Shown in pieces: positions 8,393 through 12,964 of a DNA stretch of 12,964 nucleotides (position 1 is the stretch's first letter; each line of letters starts with the position of its first letter). The stretch is taken from assembly GCA_030829925.1 (NCBI GenBank), contig JAURNZ010000041.1:1-12964 (forward strand), written 5' to 3'. The notes below the pieces were generated by a model. The model was not told the DNA's origin. It was given only the letters and a program-made list of their open reading frames with translations, and searched no databases. Position numbers and translations under genes: made by a program. The DNA comes from Gammaproteobacteria bacterium (GTDB lineage Bacteria > Pseudomonadota > Gammaproteobacteria > Comchoanobacterales > Comchoanobacteraceae).

Positions 8393-9211
8393 TTGATTCT
8401 GGTGGAGCATCATATGAGGTATGGTTAAACCTGCCAATAGTATAAGGTATGTATTGATAGGATAATGCTTTATTACAGATGGGTCATACAGATATACGAC
8501 ACAGAAAATCATTGTTGTGACAAGCCATAGTATCCCAGCCATGACATCATGATGTTTAACTGAGTGAAGTGCTTTTCGCATGTGTCTAATATGTTTTAGA
8601 CTATGAAAGCCACAAAAATATAATGCAAAAAAACTTAAAGGTTCTAAACATAGACCTAAAAGTAAAAAAGATCCCCATGTATATAATGTCTCCCATTTTT
8701 TTGAGGTTGCTATGTGGTATAAACTTACACTTATGAATAATGGGATGGTTTGAATAATGGCATTAACGAGCTTAAGGGATAGGGTTGGAAAATAAAGCGT
8801 TAAGATTTTCTGGGTGACAATGGTATGGGTGTAAAAGCTAATGGCTAGAATACTAAAACCAAGACTCATTTGGAAAAAAATATTTCTTTTAGAGCACCAG
8901 TCTTGACCAAAGTGGATGCAAGCAACAAAAAAGAAGATCACAAAGCCAATGTTTGCGAAGTAAAACCAAAAGAGGCTAAATAAAAAAGCCATAAGCATAT
9001 ATTGAAAAAGAAAAACGAGTTGGTTACTTAATGTCTTAAGTGGCAGGGTTACCACAGCATATTGAAAATCATATGCGCCGTGAAAAAGCCCAACTGTTAT
9101 CAAAAAAAACATTTGAATAATGATGATTTGGCTTGTTTCAAATAAAGGATAAAATAGATTAATGAGAAATAAAGCAAAGAACAAGGGTATCAATTTAGCT
9201 TCAAACGCCAT
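8378..9211 (-). CDS. blh: Beta-carotene 15,15'-dioxygenase, Brp/Blh family
   Basis: An integral membrane oxygenase that splits beta-carotene at its central double bond with O2, giving two all-trans-retinal molecules for the opsin. The 277-residue length and about eight membrane helices fit the Brp/Blh family. Its histidines, expected to bind iron, are all present: GLFHGAYD (His44, Asp48), CIHFGQD (His100, Asp104), FHSLKHIRH (His203, His207, His210) and TIPHMM (His266). The ATG overlaps the last codons of crtY by 11 bases (CATGGC inside its C-terminal His-Gly codons), which suggests translational coupling; no separate strong ribosome binding site is visible. It is the last gene of the crtI-crtB-crtY-blh group and runs into the convergent transporter gene with a 15-base overlap and no recognisable terminator. 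Its presence beside a proteorhodopsin makes the retinal role nearly certain. Confidence 0.93.
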   Translation of the reverse strand: MAFEAKLIPLFFALFLINLFYPLFETSQIIIIQMFFLITVGLFHGAYDFQYAVVTLPLKTLSNQLVFLFQYMLMAFLFSLFWFYFANIGFVIFFFVACIHFGQDWCSKRNIFFQMSLGFSILAISFYTHTIVTQKILTLYFPTLSLKLVNAIIQTIPLFISVSLYHIATSKKWETLYTWGSFLLLGLCLEPLSFFALYFCGFHSLKHIRHMRKALHSVKHHDVMAGILWLVTTMIFCVVYLYDPSVIKHYPINTYLILLAGLTIPHMMLHQNQSQNH

Positions 9212-10355
9212 GATAAATACTCTTTTTTAGAAGGCCGTTCATCATTGTTCTGGTAGGTAGCGCATGCATTATTTTCAACCAAATATTGATGTTTGGTTGA
9301 TCCATCATAAACATTGCAAACTCATCACCGTTTAATTTATTGGCTAAAGATAAGAATAAGTTTGAGGCTATTTCTGGCTTTTGTGTTAAAACATTCAAAA
9401 ATATTTTATCCATGCGATGCATGATGCCTCTATTATAATTAGGCTTGGGAATGTATTTCTTCAAATGATATGATTTAGCAGCGTATTGAGCCCAATTGCG
9501 TATGCGTATAAATCCGTATCCTGAACTTGGTCGAAGTGCACCTGCACTTTGGCCTGCATAGATATGTCTTTTGTGGCTGGGTTGTTTAAATGTGTGTGAA
9601 GTCATGGGTAAATGACCACGTTCTTCTCGTATAATTGAAAAGTTGTGATTGTCACAGATGCGTTTTAAATCATGCTCTAATAAACCATCAAGATCAATGG
9701 TTGCATTCGGTTGATGTAAGACCGTTGATTCAATTAGACAGGTATAAGTATCCTTGGGGAGTAGGTAAGTAAATTGAATTGTTTTTTGAATGGTTTTTAT
9801 TTGATCCATTAACCCAAATTGTGTTGGGTTAAAAAGAGGTGTGTTTGTTTTTATATAAGCACCACGAAAAGATTGTATCAGTTCAAAATCACGTTTCATC
9901 ATAGGGGGGCGTGTGTCAATCACCCAATGAGCATCCCAGCAATCAGTGTCGCTATGGACCTGGCATAAGGTCTGGGTAGGATATGTCACCCCAGTAATGG
10001 ATTGATTAAATAAAAAGGTGATATTTGGATTGGTTGATAAGTGATTCAAACAGTGGTTTAAATATTTTTCCGAATGAATGGATTGATAGGTGAGTTTTTG
10101 ACTGTTGAGTAACGCTGATTGATTTTTGGTAGATATGTACCATGATTGCCATTCATGCCAAAGGATATGTTGAAAATGATTAGGGTTTTGAGTCCAAAAG
10201 CTCCAAGTTTTTTTTGGGATTTCTGATAATGAGGTTGCTTGCTCTAATACTAAGATACGTTTTGTTTGATCTAGTTGATTCAAAGCTTCCAGAAAACTTA
10301 AGCCTGTACAACCCGAACCAATCACAATGATGTCAAATGAATTAATCGATGGCAT
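9201..10355 (-). CDS. crtY: Lycopene beta-cyclase, CrtY type
   Basis: A flavoprotein that cyclises both ends of lycopene to make beta-carotene, the substrate of the blh product. Its 384 residues fit bacterial CrtY. An N-terminal Rossmann motif, VIGSGCTG (11-18, GxGxxG), binds FAD. Further family landmarks are KTWSFW (49-54), QSFRGAY (161-167), FTYLLP...TCLIES (195-210), EERGHLPM (244-251) and AGQSAGALRPSSGYGF (267-282), the equivalent of the conserved G..AG..RP.TGY signature. The ATG lies inside the end of crtB (14-base overlap), without its own clear ribosome binding site. Two perfect 9-base inverted repeats lie within the coding sequence, at 9275-9300 and 9809-9832. Identification as CrtY rather than another flavin cyclase is strong because of the neighbours and the signature. 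Confidence 0.93.
   Translation of the reverse strand: MPSINSFDIIVIGSGCTGLSFLEALNQLDQTKRILVLEQATSLSEIPKKTWSFWTQNPNHFQHILWHEWQSWYISTKNQSALLNSQKLTYQSIHSEKYLNHCLNHLSTNPNITFLFNQSITGVTYPTQTLCQVHSDTDCWDAHWVIDTRPPMMKRDFELIQSFRGAYIKTNTPLFNPTQFGLMDQIKTIQKTIQFTYLLPKDTYTCLIESTVLHQPNATIDLDGLLEHDLKRICDNHNFSIIREERGHLPMTSHTFKQPSHKRHIYAGQSAGALRPSSGYGFIRIRNWAQYAAKSYHLKKYIPKPNYNRGIMHRMDKIFLNVLTQKPEIASNLFLSLANKLNGDEFAMFMMDQPNINIWLKIMHALPTRTMMNGLLKKSIYHGV
9275..9300 (-). repeat. Intragenic inverted repeat (hairpin) near the 3' end of crtY
   Basis: TCAACCAAA (9275-9283) and TTTGGTTGA (9292-9300) are perfect reverse complements around an 8-base loop. It would form a hairpin in the crtY-blh mRNA about 65 bases before the blh start. 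No U-run follows on either strand, so it is not a typical terminator. It could affect mRNA stability or be chance. Confidence 0.4.
9809..9832 (-). repeat. Intragenic inverted repeat (hairpin) in mid crtY
   Basis: TTAACCCAA (9809-9817) and TTGGGTTAA (9824-9832) are perfect reverse complements around a 6-base loop, within codons for NPTQFGLM. There is no U-run after it on the minus strand. It is a compact potential mRNA hairpin of unknown significance. Confidence 0.4.
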
Positions 10356-11232
10356 GAGTGAAGGGTAGATGATTAATGTCTAGATGAAGATCTACTTTAT
10401 GTTGCACCTGATTTGAGCAAGGCTGGTAGCTGTTAAGTAATATCGATGATTTTTTGAATGCATTGGGCTTTATCTTTTTATTTTGGAATGGTTTTTCTGC
10501 TGATTCAAGGGTATGTCCAATGGCTTGGTATAATTTTGCAGCTCTAAAAATAGCTGCTTGATATTTCTTAGGTAAATATTGAATGCCTGCAATGCCACTT
10601 AGGTAGTATGCTTCAGAAAGTTCAATGATCTGGCTCATGGCTTGGTTAATCTGAATGGTTTGACTGGAGGAGGGGGATAGAATGTCTTTTGGTGATAAAT
10701 GATTAACCCAATGCGATGGTAAGTAGCATCTACCAAGGGTGGCATCCTCATAAATATCCCTTGCAATGTTAGTCAGCTGCATAGCAATGCTTAGGTCTAT
10801 TGCATGATGTTGTGCCATTTGCGATTGGACGCCAAGCATATGTGCCATCATGATCCCAACGGTCCCTGCAACTTCATAAGCGTAATTGAGTAGTTCTTTT
10901 TTTGAGAGGATTTGTACATCATTAAAATCCTTATTTATGCCATTGATCAGAGACAGTGGCACAGAATTAGGGATGCCATAAGTTTTCATGATAGATTGTA
11001 TGTGCTGAGAAATAGGATGTGTTTGTTTATCATCTTTAATGTCAGCATAAATATTTAATATTTCTTCCTGATTGTCTTTCCCAGGCTTATCCGCCAAGTC
11101 ATCTAGATATCGGCAGAAATAATATAGTTTTGCGACTTGTTTCCTAATTTCCGATGGTAACCATAGACTTGCAAAATAGAAGGTAGAGCTATGCAAGCGT
11201 AAGTTTTTTTGAAAGTCATTAGCGTTATGCAT
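10342..11232 (-). CDS. crtB: Phytoene synthase
   Basis: Condenses two geranylgeranyl diphosphates, through prephytoene diphosphate, to phytoene, the first committed step to carotenoids. Both aspartate-rich, Mg-diphosphate-binding motifs are present: CRYLDDLAD (residues 40-48) and QLTNIARDIYEDATLGRCYLP (152-172), plus AGTVGIMM (122-129) of the trans-isoprenyl synthase fold. At 296 residues it is at the short end for the family, with a polar C-terminal tail. The frame extends one codon further to a TTG at 11235. I prefer the ATG at 11232, which overlaps the crtI stop by 8 bases, the usual arrangement for coupled genes. The end overlaps crtY by 14 bases. Its substrate must come from a GGPP synthase encoded elsewhere, since no crtE is visible here. 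Confidence 0.94.
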   Translation of the reverse strand: MHNANDFQKNLRLHSSTFYFASLWLPSEIRKQVAKLYYFCRYLDDLADKPGKDNQEEILNIYADIKDDKQTHPISQHIQSIMKTYGIPNSVPLSLINGINKDFNDVQILSKKELLNYAYEVAGTVGIMMAHMLGVQSQMAQHHAIDLSIAMQLTNIARDIYEDATLGRCYLPSHWVNHLSPKDILSPSSSQTIQINQAMSQIIELSEAYYLSGIAGIQYLPKKYQAAIFRAAKLYQAIGHTLESAEKPFQNKKIKPNAFKKSSILLNSYQPCSNQVQHKVDLHLDINHLPFTHAID

Positions 11233-12712
11233 CAACTAAGTCGCTCTCTTCAACTAATTTTGTCACTATTTTCGCAGACGATAAGACACCAGGTAACCCT
11301 GCGCCTGGGTGGGTGCCAGCCCCACAGAGAAAAAGATTATCAAGTCCTTCCGCTTTATTATGAAATCTAAACCAAGCAGACTGTGTAAAGCGAGGTGCGA
11401 TGGAAAATCCTGCGCCATATTCACTCAAATAATCGTCTTTAAAATCATTAGGTGTTTTATAAAAACAATGGGTAAGGTGTTTGGATAATTCGGGTAAAAG
11501 TCTTTGTTCAAGGATTTGAAGGGTATGCTTTTTTAATTCCTCGCCTGTTTGTGACCAATCAATATTACTTAATAAATTAGGCACAGGCACGAGTGCATAA
11601 AATCCATCGTGGCCATGAGGTGCCAAGCTAGGGTCAGTTGCTGTAGGTCTATGAAGGTATATTGAAATATCTTTATTTAACTTAAGTTTTGAAAAAATGT
11701 CATTCAGTAGTTGTTCGTAAGTTTCGCCAAATAAAATTGTATGATGTTTGACATTAGGGTATTTAATTTTTGTGCCAAAATAGATTACAAATAAACCCAT
11801 TGAGATGTGAGTATGTTTGGTTTTTAAACGCACAGCTCGATTTTGATTTTTTCTTGGGATGAGAGATCGATATAAATGAAGTGGATCTAGATTGGATACA
11901 AAATAATCACCTCGGATATTTGTATGTTCGTTTACAACAATACTTGAGATGTGATGATTTCGAATGTTTAACTTGGTTACAGTTGCGTTTGTTATAGTCT
12001 CAATGCCCACACGGTGCATTAAGTTTGTTAACCCTTTGATCAGTCCGCCCATCCCACCTTTAGGAAAGTGAATACCATGTGCACGTTCCAAGTAATGGAT
12101 AAGACCATAAATGCAGGTTGTATTCATGGGGTTGCCACCAACCAAAAGAGGTTGGATAGAAAACGCACGCCTCAATCGATCATCCTTTAAATGTTGACAG
12201 ACCCACTGCCAAACACTTCTATGGCAGCCAAGTTTGAGCATGCTTGGTACTTGTTTGATTAAAAATTTAAATTGATGAAATGGTTGGTCTGCTAGTTTAG
12301 TAAATCCAACGTCATAAAGTTTCTTTGACTCTTTGAGTAAATTTAAATAGCCATTGACATCATCTGGATTGAAGGCTTTAATCGCTGCAAGTGTATCTTC
12401 GACCTCTCCGCCATAATCAAAACTGGATCCATCTTTGAAAATAAATTGATACCAAGGGGATAGGGCATGCATGGTCACATCATCTGACATTTGTTGATCA
12501 AATAACGTCCAAAGAGATTCAAATAAATGTGGTGCTGTGATAACCGTAGGACCTGCATCGTGTTGATAGCCATCATGATGATAAACTTGTGCACGACCAC
12601 CAAGGGCATGACAACGTTCAACTACCGTTACCTCATAACCTTTGGATCGCAACCTTAGCGCACTTGCCATGCCGCCAAGGCCACCACCCATAATTACAAT
12701 TTTTTTTACCAT
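11225..12712 (-). CDS. crtI: Phytoene desaturase (lycopene-forming), CrtI type
   Basis: An FAD-dependent, membrane-associated desaturase that converts phytoene to lycopene by introducing double bonds in the pathway to retinal. At 495 residues it is normal for bacterial CrtI. The N-terminal dinucleotide-binding fold is clear: GGGLGG at 9-14 and Glu32 after VTVV, followed by GGRAQ and DAGPTVIT. Mid-protein SIQPLLVGGNP and the C-terminal LFLCGAGTHPGAGLPGVLSSAK are the family signatures. Four-step desaturation to lycopene is inferred from the presence of a lycopene cyclase next in the operon. The ATG follows the opsin stop by 65 bases, with a Rho-independent terminator between them. There is only a weak purine stretch (AAAG) as ribosome binding site and no obvious promoter of its own, so expression probably depends on read-through from the opsin gene. 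Its stop overlaps the crtB start. Confidence 0.95.
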   Translation of the reverse strand: MVKKIVIMGGGLGGMASALRLRSKGYEVTVVERCHALGGRAQVYHHDGYQHDAGPTVITAPHLFESLWTLFDQQMSDDVTMHALSPWYQFIFKDGSSFDYGGEVEDTLAAIKAFNPDDVNGYLNLLKESKKLYDVGFTKLADQPFHQFKFLIKQVPSMLKLGCHRSVWQWVCQHLKDDRLRRAFSIQPLLVGGNPMNTTCIYGLIHYLERAHGIHFPKGGMGGLIKGLTNLMHRVGIETITNATVTKLNIRNHHISSIVVNEHTNIRGDYFVSNLDPLHLYRSLIPRKNQNRAVRLKTKHTHISMGLFVIYFGTKIKYPNVKHHTILFGETYEQLLNDIFSKLKLNKDISIYLHRPTATDPSLAPHGHDGFYALVPVPNLLSNIDWSQTGEELKKHTLQILEQRLLPELSKHLTHCFYKTPNDFKDDYLSEYGAGFSIAPRFTQSAWFRFHNKAEGLDNLFLCGAGTHPGAGLPGVLSSAKIVTKLVEESDLVDA

Positions 12713-12721
12713 ATAAATACT

Positions 12722-12761
12722 TTAAAAAAAAACGCATATCTGCCTATGACAAATATGCGTT
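12722..12761 (-). terminator. Rho-independent terminator after the opsin gene
   Basis: On the minus strand AACGCATAT and ATATGCGTT (12753-12761 and 12731-12739) form a perfect 9-base stem with a 13-base loop, followed directly by eight to nine T. On the + strand no T-run follows, so it acts on opsin transcription only. It lies 17 bases after the opsin stop and ends 10 bases before the crtI start. The stem has few G:C pairs, so it may be leaky and let part of the transcription continue into crtI-crtB-crtY-blh. Confidence 0.8.
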
Positions 12762-12777
12762 ATAGAATTGATTTTGT

Positions 12778-12964
12778 TTACTTGCTGTTTGAAGCAGTGT
12801 TTGTCGCAGCCGACCATATAACAACACCAAACGCAATCTTGTTCACGAAGTCTGCAAGGTTGTAAATGATATTCAGTACTGAAACACTGCCATCATTTGC
12901 GTATCCGTATAAATAACCTAGTGGATAAATTGCCCAGCCAAATGTCACAATCATACGAATGCCA
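12778..12964 (-). CDS. Proteorhodopsin, C-terminal part (gene continues past right edge)
   Basis: A light-driven seven-helix retinal protein; only the last 61 codons and the stop are in the window, covering helices F and G. MIVTFGWAIYPLGY (residues 4-17 of the fragment) matches helix F of gammaproteobacterial proteorhodopsin, with the Trp, Tyr and Pro that line the retinal pocket. IIYNLADFVNKIAFG (32-46) is helix G: the Lys at fragment residue 42 (codon 12838-12840) is the expected Schiff-base lysine, and the Asp four residues earlier is part of the counter-ion complex. The tail TNTASNSK is short and polar. Proton pumping is likely from this close similarity to green proteorhodopsin, but the helix C residues that decide the transported ion, and the colour-tuning site, lie outside the window. 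Retinal would be supplied by the four genes that follow. A terminator 17 bases downstream ends most transcripts. Confidence 0.94.
   Translation of the reverse strand, partial: GIRMIVTFGWAIYPLGYLYGYANDGSVSVLNIIYNLADFVNKIAFGVVIWSAATNTASNSK

Noticed and set aside
11233..11235. TTG start for crtB, one codon upstream of the ATG
   Set aside because: The adjacent ATG at 11232 is the more likely start and keeps the usual short overlap with the crtI stop.
12138..12155. Inverted repeat CCAACC/GGTTGG inside crtI
   Set aside because: The 6-base stem is short and expected by chance in a window of this size.
1..12964. CRISPR arrays, tRNA or rRNA genes, insertion sequences
   Set aside because: No regularly spaced repeats, no cloverleaf-like segment and no transposase frame or terminal inverted repeats were seen.

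Overview
The window is AT-rich DNA, roughly one-third to two-fifths GC by eye, fully packed with genes and with no gap over about 75 bases. The opsin fragment at the right edge is close to gammaproteobacterial proteorhodopsin. Together with the base composition, the possible effector-like proteins and the many small membrane proteins, this suggests a gammaproteobacterium, perhaps from a host-associated or intracellular lineage such as the Legionellales or Francisella-like groups. The lineage is inference; no marker gene here fixes it.

Left part (1-4783): a very large, soluble, helix-rich protein of unknown function on the + strand, already open at the left edge. It ends by overlapping the stop of a two-gene minus-strand operon. 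That operon encodes two polytopic membrane proteins that are tandem paralogues of each other.

Middle (4852-8392): a minus-strand pair, rhomboid protease then a cysteine-peptidase-like protein. The second has its histidine before its cysteine, i.e. a circularly permuted NlpC/P60 (YiiX-like) papain fold, and a basic C-terminal tail. Divergent from the rhomboid gene is a 12-helix major facilitator transporter on the + strand.

Right part (8378-12964): a complete route from geranylgeranyl diphosphate to retinal on the minus strand. The order in the direction of transcription is proteorhodopsin (only its last 61 codons are in the window), a Rho-independent terminator, then crtI, crtB, crtY and blh with overlapping ends. 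CrtB makes phytoene, CrtI desaturates it to lycopene, CrtY cyclises lycopene to beta-carotene, and Blh cleaves beta-carotene into two retinals, which the opsin binds through the lysine visible in its last helix. The terminator between opsin and enzymes would allow much opsin and less enzyme from one promoter. No GGPP synthase (crtE) lies in the visible part. The cluster ends in a 15-base tail-to-tail overlap with the transporter gene.
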